Source of the DNA: an uncultured Paracoccaceae bacterium
GTDB taxonomy: Bacteria > Pseudomonadota > Alphaproteobacteria > Rhodobacterales > Rhodobacteraceae
Length of the DNA stretch: 53,179 bases
NCBI GenBank assembly: GCA_938005545.1
Contig: CALKXV010000057.1
Span: forward strand, 1 to 53,179
Direction: 5' to 3'
Shown here: in pieces, positions 35,652-43,029 of the stretch
Layout of the letters: the number at the start of each line of letters is the position of its first letter
How positions within the stretch are numbered: the first letter of the stretch is position 1
Program-made: the position numbers and the translations under genes
Notes under the pieces: generated by a model
Database searches by the model: none
Told to the model about the DNA's origin: nothing
The model's input: only the letters and a program-made list of their open reading frames with translations

Positions 35652-37159
35652 CAATGCGCTCCCAATCTGGGGATTTTATGCGCGCCGGTGGCAAAGCCAA
35701 TGTGTTTTTGATCCATGTAGAATTCAAAGCTCCAATCGCCGCCGTCACGTCCGATCCCGCTTGATTTGACGCCCCCGAAGGGCGTGGGCAAATGGCGGAC
35801 ATTTTCCGAGTTCACCCAGATCATTCCGGCTTCCAGTTTATCCGTAAACCGCATCGCGCGGGTCAGGTCGTTCGTCCAGACATAGCCCGTCAACCCGTAT
35901 TGGGTATCATTCGCTATGGCGAGAGCTTCGTCCTCACTTGAAAACGGGATCGAGGTCAGGACCGGCCCGAAAATTTCTTCCTGAGCGATGCGCATGTTAT
36001 TGGTCGCATCCGTGAACAAGGTGGGTCTGACGAAGTACCCGCTGGGGTCCGCCGTACCGCCGCCCGCTGCAATTGTGGCCCCGTCATTGCGGGCGATGTC
36101 GAAATAGGATGTCACTTTGGCAAAGTGTTCTTTCGAAATCAAAGGCCCGACTTCTGTTGCAGGGTCCAAGGGATGGCCCACTTTGATGGAGTTTACACGC
36201 TTAACCAGCCGCGCTTCGAAGTCTTTGCGGATCGTATCTTGCACCAACAGGCGCGACGATGACGTGCAACGTTCGCCGTTGATCGAATAGATCATGAAAA
36301 TCACCGCATCCAAGGCACGGTCTAAATCAGCGTCATCAAAAACGATGACAGGGTTCTTGCCGCCCAGCTCCAGATGCACGCGTTTCAACGTGTCGGCACC
36401 TTGTTTCACAATCAACTTTCCGGTTTCGCTTTCGCCAACAAAGGCGACGGCTTTCAAAAGCGGATGCTCGCAAAGTGCTTTGCCTGCTTCTTCGCCAATG
36501 CCGTTCACGGTGTTCAGAACGCCCGGTGGCAGGCCAGCCTCTTGGACGATTTCCACCAACAACCGAGCGGTCAGGGGGGATGCTTCGGCGGGTTTGTGAA
36601 CAACCGTGCAACCCGCAGCCAACGCAGGCGCAATTTTCCACGTCGATAACATGAAAGGCGTATTCCAAGGAGTTATGACGCCGACAGGGCCGATGGGTAC
36701 CCGCGTTGTCACGTTCATCAGGGTGGAGGATCTCAGGTTCTTACCATCGCGCGCGGCCTCAACCTGATCCGCGAAATACCGGAAATTCTCAGCTCCCCGA
36801 AGCGCTGCTTTGGACATAAAGCGATAAGCTTGGCCGGTATCCCAACATTCACAAAGCGCGATCTCTGCTGTGCGCGCTTCGATACCTTCGGCAATGCGGA
36901 TCAGGATGCGTTTGCGATCTTTTGCGGGCGTGTCGCGCCAATCGGCAAATGCGGCGTGGGCGGCGCGCGCGGCAGCGTCGATATCTTCCGCGGTGCCACG
37001 CGCGACGTCACATATTTTGCTTTTGTCCACGGGCGATGTGTTGGTAAAGGTGCCCCCATTGCCGGGGCGATCTTCGCCGCCAATGCGGTTCGGAACACCG
37101 GTGTTTTGAAAGCGCGCAAGATAAGGGTCGAGCGCTGCCAGATTGGCCTCTAACGTCAT
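35651..37159 (-). CDS. hpaE: 5-carboxymethyl-2-hydroxymuconate semialdehyde dehydrogenase
   Basis: 502 aa NAD-linked aldehyde dehydrogenase: TPWNTPFMLSTWKIAPALAAG, VGESETGKLI, the glutamate in VHLELGGKNPVIVFDDADLD, the catalytic cysteine in NGERCTSSSRLLV, and EEIFGPVLTSIPF. Context in hpa genes gives the substrate. Overlaps hpaF (ATGA) and hpaD (TGATG). Confidence 0.93.
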   Translation of the reverse strand: MTLEANLAALDPYLARFQNTGVPNRIGGEDRPGNGGTFTNTSPVDKSKICDVARGTAEDIDAAARAAHAAFADWRDTPAKDRKRILIRIAEGIEARTAEIALCECWDTGQAYRFMSKAALRGAENFRYFADQVEAARDGKNLRSSTLMNVTTRVPIGPVGVITPWNTPFMLSTWKIAPALAAGCTVVHKPAEASPLTARLLVEIVQEAGLPPGVLNTVNGIGEEAGKALCEHPLLKAVAFVGESETGKLIVKQGADTLKRVHLELGGKNPVIVFDDADLDRALDAVIFMIYSINGERCTSSSRLLVQDTIRKDFEARLVKRVNSIKVGHPLDPATEVGPLISKEHFAKVTSYFDIARNDGATIAAGGGTADPSGYFVRPTLFTDATNNMRIAQEEIFGPVLTSIPFSSEDEALAIANDTQYGLTGYVWTNDLTRAMRFTDKLEAGMIWVNSENVRHLPTPFGGVKSSGIGRDGGDWSFEFYMDQKHIGFATGAHKIPRLGAH

Positions 37160-37545
37160 GCGGTGCCTTTCAGATGATCGCGAACAGTGCTGGATTTTGG
37201 TGCAAGGTCAGCGTCGATGTCCCGAATTTCAAGCGACAGGGCAAGGGAGTGCGAGGCCATATAATCGCGTGTGAAATCCGTGGCGGCGGCGAACATGCGG
37301 TCGGCAATCTCGGCTTTCACGGTTTCGCTGCGCCCGGCGCGCATCCGAAGCGAGATGTCGATGAACCCGTGTTTTGGGTTTCCGTCGGCAATGGCATAGT
37401 GATCCACCTTGACGGCACGCACCCGTATGCCCGCTGTGGGCAAGGCGTCGATCTCGGTGGCTGCCGACAACAGATGCTCACAAAAGGACTGTATATCCAG
37501 AGGGCCATCGAGGTTGGCCGTATATTCTGCGATCACATGGGGCAT
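37156..37545 (-). CDS. hpaF: 5-carboxymethyl-2-hydroxymuconate delta-isomerase
   Basis: 129 aa, tautomerase superfamily of the CHMI type: Met is followed by Pro (the catalytic N-terminal proline after processing), then HVIAEYTANLD; later VRAVKVDHYAIADGNPKHGFIDISLRM and SLEIRDID. Converts 5-carboxymethyl-2-hydroxymuconate to its oxo isomer. First gene of the minus-strand block, divergent from hpaR across a 46-bp gap holding a palindrome. Confidence 0.92.
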   Translation of the reverse strand: MPHVIAEYTANLDGPLDIQSFCEHLLSAATEIDALPTAGIRVRAVKVDHYAIADGNPKHGFIDISLRMRAGRSETVKAEIADRMFAAATDFTRDYMASHSLALSLEIRDIDADLAPKSSTVRDHLKGTA

Positions 37546-37568
37546 GTGATTTCCTTGACATGTTAATA

Positions 37569-37586
37569 GTTGCTTTGTTAAGCAAC
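37569..37586. promoter_or_regulatory. HpaR operator candidate (18-bp palindrome)
   Basis: GTTGCTT-TGTT-AAGCAAC is a perfect inverted repeat with 7-bp arms in the gap between hpaF and hpaR, the size expected for a MarR-family dimer. A TTGACA lies at 37555-37560 upstream of it toward hpaR. Binding here would block transcription in both directions. Confidence 0.7.
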
Positions 37587-37591
37587 CGCCT

Positions 37592-38047
37592 ATGTCCCGT
37601 CAAGACCGTAACCTTAGACCCAGCGATCTGCCTTCGACCCGGCGATCCTTGCCAATTGCGTTGATACGCGCCCGTGAAGCGGTGATGACACCCATACGTG
37701 ACATGTTGGCTGGCACCGGTTTGACCGAACAGCAATGGCGGGTTTTGCGGGTTCTCGATGAATTTGGGCCATTGGATTCATCCGAACTGGCGGGGCGTGC
37801 GGGCCTTATGGCTTCAAGTCTTACGCGGATCGTCCAGACGATGACGGGGGCAGGGCTTTTGAAGCGCCACACACCGAAAGCCGACCGCCGCCGTCAGGTG
37901 ATCGCGGTGACGGATGCGGGGCGTGCCGTTTTGCAGGACAACAAAGCGACCGCTGCCTTGATTGCGGCCAGCTATCGGACTCGATTGGGCGCGGCGGATT
38001 ACGAACAGCTTTTGGACCTTTTGGAACGTCTGTCCGACCCCGAATAA
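37592..38047 (+). CDS. hpaR: HpaR, MarR-family repressor of homoprotocatechuate genes
   Basis: 151 aa. MarR winged-helix: GTGLTEQQWRVLRVLDEFGPLDSSELAGRAGLMASSLTRIVQTM is the HTH region, and RHTPKADRRRQVIAVTDAG the wing. HpaR represses the meta-cleavage operon until homoprotocatechuate or an analogue is bound. Divergent position next to hpaF settles the identity. No clear Shine-Dalgarno precedes ATG 37592. Confidence 0.9.
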   Translation: MSRQDRNLRPSDLPSTRRSLPIALIRAREAVMTPIRDMLAGTGLTEQQWRVLRVLDEFGPLDSSELAGRAGLMASSLTRIVQTMTGAGLLKRHTPKADRRRQVIAVTDAGRAVLQDNKATAALIAASYRTRLGAADYEQLLDLLERLSDPE

Positions 38048-38135
38048 ACAACAGGCGCGCAAATGTTGTGCGTTGGGCCCGAGGTCGCTACTGTGACGAC
38101 CGATTTACAGCTCCAGGAAAGATGGGCTTGGCATA

Positions 38136-39191
38136 ATGAGCGATCCGCTTGTTCAAAACACGCGCAAACCAACGGTCAATGATATTGCCCGTGTGGCGGG
38201 TGTGTCGTTGGCGACGGTTGACCGGGTTCTTAACGGGCGCTCTGGTGTGCGCGAAGCCACGATCGATCGGGTGAATTGTGCCATTGCCGAACTTGGATAT
38301 GTGCGCGACACCGCAGCGGCCAATTTGGCGCGGGGGCGAGTCTATCAACTGGTGTTTTTGCTGCCCGAAACCAACAACGAATTCGTGGTTTCCCTGGAGC
38401 GCGAAATTGATGACCAGACCATACCCATGGCGCTGGACCGCACGCGGGCCCGCAAAGTTCTTCTTCCGCCGTTTGAACCCGAAGCCTTGGTGGCCGCCCT
38501 TGATGATCTGGACGCAGCAACCAACGATGGGGTCGCTGTCTTCGGCCCTGAAACCCCGGCGGTTTGTGAAGCGGTGAACCGAACGCGGGCGCGCGGCATC
38601 GCTGTTGTGGCCTTGGTGTCTGACTTGCCAAGTTCTGAGCGGGACCATTTCGTAGGCATCGACAATGTTGCTGCGGGTCGCACTGCGGCCCAATTGATGG
38701 GGCGTTTTCTGGGTGGCGTGGGCGATGTGCTGGTCATTACCGGATCACACCTTGCGCGCGATCACGTTGAACGACGCACTGGATTTGACGCTGTGATTGC
38801 CGAGGCGTTTCCAAATCTAAAGGTCGTCTCAGTGATCGAGGGACGCGACGATTCCGATGCGGTTCGCCAGCAGTTGCCGGGCGTCTTCAAGACCTTTCCA
38901 AACCTGAGCGGGATTTATTCGTCTGCCGCCGGAAACCCGGGATTGGTGGACTTTTTAAATGACACAAGTGCCGGGCATCGCCTGACAGTTATCGCCCATG
39001 ATCTGACCAATACCGCGCGCAGCGCTTTGGAAACGGGCGTGTTCGACGCTCTGATCTCGCAAAACGAAGGCCATTTGATCCGCTCGGCGACCCGGCTTTT
39101 GAAGGCGACCGCCGACAATAGACCCTTTGATCACACACAAGAACGCATTCGCACCGACATTTACCTGAAAGAAAATATGCCACCTGTTTGA
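38136..39191 (+). CDS. LacI-family transcriptional regulator
   Basis: 351 aa. The N-terminal LacI HTH is clear (TVNDIARVAGVSLATVDRVLNGRSGVRE), followed by a hinge (DTAAANLARGRVYQLVFLLPE) and a sugar-binding-protein-like effector domain (FVGIDNVAAGRTAAQLMGRFL, GIYSSAAGNPG, VIAHDLT). This subfamily commonly regulates sugar ABC transporters, but none is adjacent, so the target is probably elsewhere or was lost. It starts 88 bases after hpaR. Confidence 0.88.
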   Translation: MSDPLVQNTRKPTVNDIARVAGVSLATVDRVLNGRSGVREATIDRVNCAIAELGYVRDTAAANLARGRVYQLVFLLPETNNEFVVSLEREIDDQTIPMALDRTRARKVLLPPFEPEALVAALDDLDAATNDGVAVFGPETPAVCEAVNRTRARGIAVVALVSDLPSSERDHFVGIDNVAAGRTAAQLMGRFLGGVGDVLVITGSHLARDHVERRTGFDAVIAEAFPNLKVVSVIEGRDDSDAVRQQLPGVFKTFPNLSGIYSSAAGNPGLVDFLNDTSAGHRLTVIAHDLTNTARSALETGVFDALISQNEGHLIRSATRLLKATADNRPFDHTQERIRTDIYLKENMPPV

Positions 39192-39233
39192 GCGCGTGTT
39201 GAAGCCATGCAGATGGCGCGCGAACAGCCGCTC

Positions 39234-39246
39234 ATGTCAGTGACAT
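39234..39246. promoter_or_regulatory. 13-bp palindrome ATGTCA-G-TGACAT
   Basis: Perfect inverted repeat with 6-bp arms in the gap between the LacI-family gene and the kinase gene, about 95 bases upstream of a candidate kinase promoter. LacI-type operators are often palindromes of this kind with a central CG or G, but no link is proven. Confidence 0.4.
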
Positions 39247-39329
39247 TTGGCCATAAAGCATTGAATCTGGGTCGTTAATCGTTTGATTACAACTCGGCAA
39301 CACCCTGTTTCTGCCCCAATCCCATCACA

Positions 39330-39357
39330 TTGTTGACGTAAAGGTCTTGTTTACAAT
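39330..39357 (+). promoter_or_regulatory. Candidate promoter of the Ser/Thr kinase gene
   Basis: TTGTTG (39330-39335), 16 bases, then TACAAT (39352-39357), 43 bases upstream of the ATG at 39400. A reasonable sigma-70 match; not otherwise supported. Confidence 0.4.
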
Positions 39358-39399
39358 TCGTGTCCAAAGGGGCGAAAAACAACTCATTAAGCTTGATAC

Positions 39400-41850
39400 A
39401 TGCACAAAAAAAAGGTCGTAGACCTGCAAAACTATCGGGATGAAGAGGTGGCGCAAGAACCCGCCTCTCATCCGTACGACCAGAATCTGCGTCCGGGCAC
39501 CGGATTGTTGTTCGGCCAGTATACGATTTCGAACCAGATCAATGCTGGCGGTTTTGGAATTACGTATCTGGCCAAAGACAGCCTTGGTCGCAATGTGGCG
39601 ATCAAAGAATGCTTTCCAAGCGAGTTGTGTGAGCGCGCTGGCAATGAAATGCGCCCACGCAGTCTGTCTTACAAAACCGAGCTGGATGACATCGTCGGTC
39701 ACTTTCTGACCGAGGCTCAGCGACTTGCCGCGCTAAAGCACAAAAGCATCGTGCATGTGCATCAAATCTTTGAAGAAAACGCCACGGCCTACATGGTGAT
39801 GGATTACATCGAAGGCTCTGACCTATTGGACCTTATCGATGCGTCGAGTGACGGTGCTTCGATAACGCCCGCGTCCATTGAGGCGCTGACGCGTGATGTG
39901 CTGCAAGCGATCGCCTATGTGCATGGCCAAGGTATTTTGCACCGCGATCTTGCGCCCGATAACATTATGGTTCGCCAGAACAACGAACCTGTTTTGATCG
40001 ATTTCGGGACGGCAAAGCGCCTCTCAGACAAAGAATCCGCGCGTCCATCGCTATTGAAGTTTGTGAAGGACGGTTATTCGCCACAAGAATTTTATGTCTC
40101 CGGTCATGCGCAGGGACCGTCGAGCGATCTTTATTCTTTCGGGGCAACGCTTCACCACATTATTTCGGGCACACCGCCCGAAGATGCACAAACCCGCCTT
40201 GCCGCTGTAATGGCTGGCGAACCTGATCCGTATCTGCCACTTGCTCGACGTTTTGAAGGGTTTTCGCCGCGTTTCCTAAGTTCTATCGACGCGGCACTTG
40301 AGGTTCTGCCTGAAGACCGCATTCAACAGGCCGACGATTGGTTGGCGCTGATCCGCAGAAGCTGGCGAAACCGTGGCGTGCCAAGACTTGCGACTATTGC
40401 CATCGAAAACCTGAGCGCCACACTGGTCAGCGGACCGGCTGCAAACAATCCTAAACTTGTCAAAGGTGCCGTTGCGGCGCTTGCGGTTTTGATTGTGACC
40501 GCTGTGGGGTTGGCCGGATTTGGCGGCAAGGATCACGTTGGCGATTTTGCGGCGGCACCCGTTATCGCTGGGGATGCGCCGGACCAGCCATTTATCGAAT
40601 TGGCCACAATCGAACCCACTTCATCCCTTGGAGAAATCGCGCCGGTTGATACGGTTGTTTTAAGATGGGTGCCTGTTCCGGCACCGATTGAAAATGACGC
40701 AACACCTGCCGCTGTTGTCGATATCGCCAAAATCAATGTCGCGGTATCCGACAACATCGCCACACAGGTGCCACCCGCGATAGATCAAGACATCCTGACG
40801 GGTTTCGCCAGTGAAGCCGCGCTGCCAACCTTTAGCGACGTCGCGGCCTTGCCCGAAATCCGCGATATCTCGAACGACGGCCCGCGCCTGATTGGGCAAG
40901 CGCCCGTTGCCGCAGCACCGCCAGCAATCGACACTGTTTATACGGCAAGCATTCAAACCGCCGATGCAGACATCGCACCGCTTGCCGCGCCATTGAAGCC
41001 TTTGGTCCCAATAGCCATCGATACCCAAAATGTGGATTTCGGACGTCCTGCACCATTGCCAGAAGTTACTCTTGTGTCGTCCTTTGTCGATCTGGCTGCA
41101 CCAGCTTTGCCCGAAGAGACGGTGTTGAACTGGGAAGATCACGCTTCGGTTCCCGTCATTTCGGACGCTGCTGAACTGCCTGTCATCTTCAGTGAAAAAC
41201 TATTTGACGGCGATGTGACGCCGCCGGCATCCCTCGAAAAGCTGACTGCTGTTCTAAAGATTCAGATCGTGTACTCGAATTGGTTTGCTGAAATGCCGTT
41301 TGCGAGCAGGTTCGAAAAAGGCCGTAACGCAAACACCGCAACGATCTCGCGCGTAAACGAAAACGCGAACCTTGAAGTGTCGGGAAACTGGATCAAAGAA
41401 GGCGTGGTTATCTATTCGTTCAATGGAAAAACGCTGAAGCCGGACACACCGATTTCGGGGCATGTCTTAAACGATATGAACATTGATCCCGATGGCTATG
41501 CACGTGCATCTGTGCGCTACCGCGATCCTGACACCGGCAACGTGGGCCGCGGGCTTTTGGCTGTACCCATCGTGCGGCGTATTGGTCTGATCGATGGCAG
41601 CCGCATTGTCGCGCGCGTTGTTGATCAGGAATGGACGCTGACGGTTGATAAGGCGGCACCGGGAAGTGGTTTTGAAGTGGGCGATACGCTTTTTAGCGAG
41701 ACAACGACAGGTCTGGCGTTGAACGCCCACCAAAGCCTTGCAAGCGTCCTGCGCCGTTTAGTCGCCGAGAACGCGAAAGCTGCAACGTTTACAGTCAGTC
41801 GGGATGGGCAGACACGCCAGGTGCCTTGGACCCTGGCGCGCGCTAACTAG
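39400..41850 (+). CDS. Membrane-bound Hanks-type Ser/Thr protein kinase with long extracytoplasmic region
   Basis: 816 aa. The kinase domain (about 40-320) is complete: glycine loop NAGGFGITYLA, ATP-anchoring Lys69 in VAIKE, catalytic HRDLAPDN (Asp183), DFG (Asp201-Gly203), activation segment DGYSPQEFY and Asp243 in SSDLYSFG. One transmembrane helix at about 355-374 follows. Residues 380-640 are a low-complexity Pro/Ala/Asp-rich linker. The last 200 residues form a beta-rich region ending in a PDZ-like segment (APGSGFEVGDTLF, VSRDGQTRQVPW). It should phosphorylate cytoplasmic targets in response to an outer signal. Monocistronic. Confidence 0.9.
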   Translation: MHKKKVVDLQNYRDEEVAQEPASHPYDQNLRPGTGLLFGQYTISNQINAGGFGITYLAKDSLGRNVAIKECFPSELCERAGNEMRPRSLSYKTELDDIVGHFLTEAQRLAALKHKSIVHVHQIFEENATAYMVMDYIEGSDLLDLIDASSDGASITPASIEALTRDVLQAIAYVHGQGILHRDLAPDNIMVRQNNEPVLIDFGTAKRLSDKESARPSLLKFVKDGYSPQEFYVSGHAQGPSSDLYSFGATLHHIISGTPPEDAQTRLAAVMAGEPDPYLPLARRFEGFSPRFLSSIDAALEVLPEDRIQQADDWLALIRRSWRNRGVPRLATIAIENLSATLVSGPAANNPKLVKGAVAALAVLIVTAVGLAGFGGKDHVGDFAAAPVIAGDAPDQPFIELATIEPTSSLGEIAPVDTVVLRWVPVPAPIENDATPAAVVDIAKINVAVSDNIATQVPPAIDQDILTGFASEAALPTFSDVAALPEIRDISNDGPRLIGQAPVAAAPPAIDTVYTASIQTADADIAPLAAPLKPLVPIAIDTQNVDFGRPAPLPEVTLVSSFVDLAAPALPEETVLNWEDHASVPVISDAAELPVIFSEKLFDGDVTPPASLEKLTAVLKIQIVYSNWFAEMPFASRFEKGRNANTATISRVNENANLEVSGNWIKEGVVIYSFNGKTLKPDTPISGHVLNDMNIDPDGYARASVRYRDPDTGNVGRGLLAVPIVRRIGLIDGSRIVARVVDQEWTLTVDKAAPGSGFEVGDTLFSETTTGLALNAHQSLASVLRRLVAENAKAATFTVSRDGQTRQVPWTLARAN

Positions 41851-41876
41851 GTCTCAGGCCCTCGGTCAGTGCAATC

Positions 41877-41908
41877 GGCCCGGTCGGCAAAGCATCCGCC
41901 GGGCCTTT
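41877..41908 (+). terminator. Terminator of the kinase gene
   Basis: GGCCCGG (41877-41883) pairs with CCGGGCC (41899-41905) and is followed by TTT. It overlaps the last codon of the convergent tetR gene. Confidence 0.6.
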
Positions 41909-42467
41909 ACTTGGCGACGGGTGCCAGCAAGGCGACAAGACTTTGCTTCAGGATCGCAAGTCGCTGTTCAAGATCGGTGCGGTTGGTGACGTTTGATTTT
42001 GCATTCAAAGAGGTCGCATACAGGTAGTCCGCCAATGCTGGCACGTCCAAAGTGGTGGTGTCGAAAAAAGTTTCGATCAGTGTCGCAAAGTGGCCTTTCC
42101 AGCGAACAGCGGCTTCTGCCATTTCAACTGCCGCGACCCGGTGAATGCCCTCAATCAGGTCTGCGGCATCCGGTGACGCTTCGATGGCGTCGTACCAGCC
42201 AAGCGGGCCGAGTTGGAAATAAAGCTCAAGCTTTTCGTCAAACCCTGTCGCGGTTTCCCAACGTTCAAGTACCTTTTCTTCCGTCATCAAAGCGTTTGCG
42301 CGGATAACAGCGCAGAGCAATTCATCTTTGTTTTGATACGCATTATATAACGTCTGACGCGCAACACCGGCTTCGGTCGCAATGTCGGCCATTGTCGTCT
42401 TATTGATACCATACCGCGCGAAAATGCGCGTGGCGGCCTCAACAATCGACTGGTTACGTTCGTTCAT
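41907..42467 (-). CDS. TetR-family repressor
   Basis: 186 aa. The TetR HTH reads IVEAATRIFARYGINKTTMADIATEAGVARQTLYNAYQNKDELL; the rest is a helical ligand-binding domain. Divergent from the molybdenum hydroxylase operon with a long palindrome between them, so it probably represses that operon and itself. The inducer is unknown. Confidence 0.9.
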   Translation of the reverse strand: MNERNQSIVEAATRIFARYGINKTTMADIATEAGVARQTLYNAYQNKDELLCAVIRANALMTEEKVLERWETATGFDEKLELYFQLGPLGWYDAIEASPDAADLIEGIHRVAAVEMAEAAVRWKGHFATLIETFFDTTTLDVPALADYLYATSLNAKSNVTNRTDLEQRLAILKQSLVALLAPVAK

Positions 42468-42502
42468 GGTGTTTCGATAGACTATTGCAATTTCCTGTCA
42501 AC

Positions 42503-42529
42503 TTGGACATATATACGAAAAATGTCCAA
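42503..42529. promoter_or_regulatory. TetR operator candidate (27-bp palindrome)
   Basis: TTGGACAT (42503-42510) and ATGTCCAA (42522-42529) are perfect 8-bp inverted arms with an 11-bp AT-rich centre, in the divergent gap between tetR and the 2Fe-2S subunit gene. Confidence 0.7.
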
Positions 42530-42561
42530 AAATACAAATCTGCATTGCAGAGGAGATGTCG

Positions 42562-43026
42562 ATGGAACTCACCGTAAATGGTCAGACACACGAGGTGGAT
42601 GTCGAAGACGACATGCCGCTGTTGTGGGTGCTGCGCGATGAATTGGGACTTACGGGCGTCAAATACGGCTGCGGCATCGCGCAATGCGGCGCGTGTACGG
42701 TTCATATCGACGGTTTGGCGGTGCGATCCTGCCAAATGCCGGCGGGTAGCTTGGACAGCAAAGCCGAGATCACAACCATCGAAGGGCTGGGCACACCCGA
42801 GGCGCGACACGCCGTCCAGGCAGCCTGGATCGAACATCAGGTCGCGCAATGTGGGTACTGTCAGTCAGGTCAGATCATGCAGGCCGCCGCGATGCTGGAC
42901 TTAAACGCCAACCCCACCGACAGTGAAATCGACGCTGTAATGAGCGGAAACTTGTGTCGCTGTGGCACGTACTCCCGCATCCGCGCCGCCGTTAAAACCG
43001 CCGCTGCCAAATTGCAGGAGGGATAA
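42562..43026 (+). CDS. iorA: Molybdenum hydroxylase, 2Fe-2S subunit (IorA-like)
   Basis: 154 aa from ATG 42562. The ATG at 42556 is directly against the GAGGAG and is too close to use it. The N-terminal plant-type ferredoxin domain has [15 protein letters not shown] with a further Cys (SCQMPAG); the C-terminal helical domain has [10 protein letters not shown] and [11 protein letters not shown] for the second cluster. This is the small subunit of two-subunit xanthine-dehydrogenase-family enzymes such as isoquinoline 1-oxidoreductase, which lack an FAD subunit. Substrate undetermined. Followed three bases later by the large subunit. Confidence 0.9.
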   Translation: MELTVNGQTHEVDVEDDMPLLWVLRDELGLTGVKYGCGIAQCGACTVHIDGLAVRSCQMPAGSLDSKAEITTIEGLGTPEARHAVQAAWIEHQVAQCGYCQSGQIMQAAAMLDLNANPTDSEIDAVMSGNLCRCGTYSRIRAAVKTAAAKLQEG

Positions 43027-43029
43027 GCC

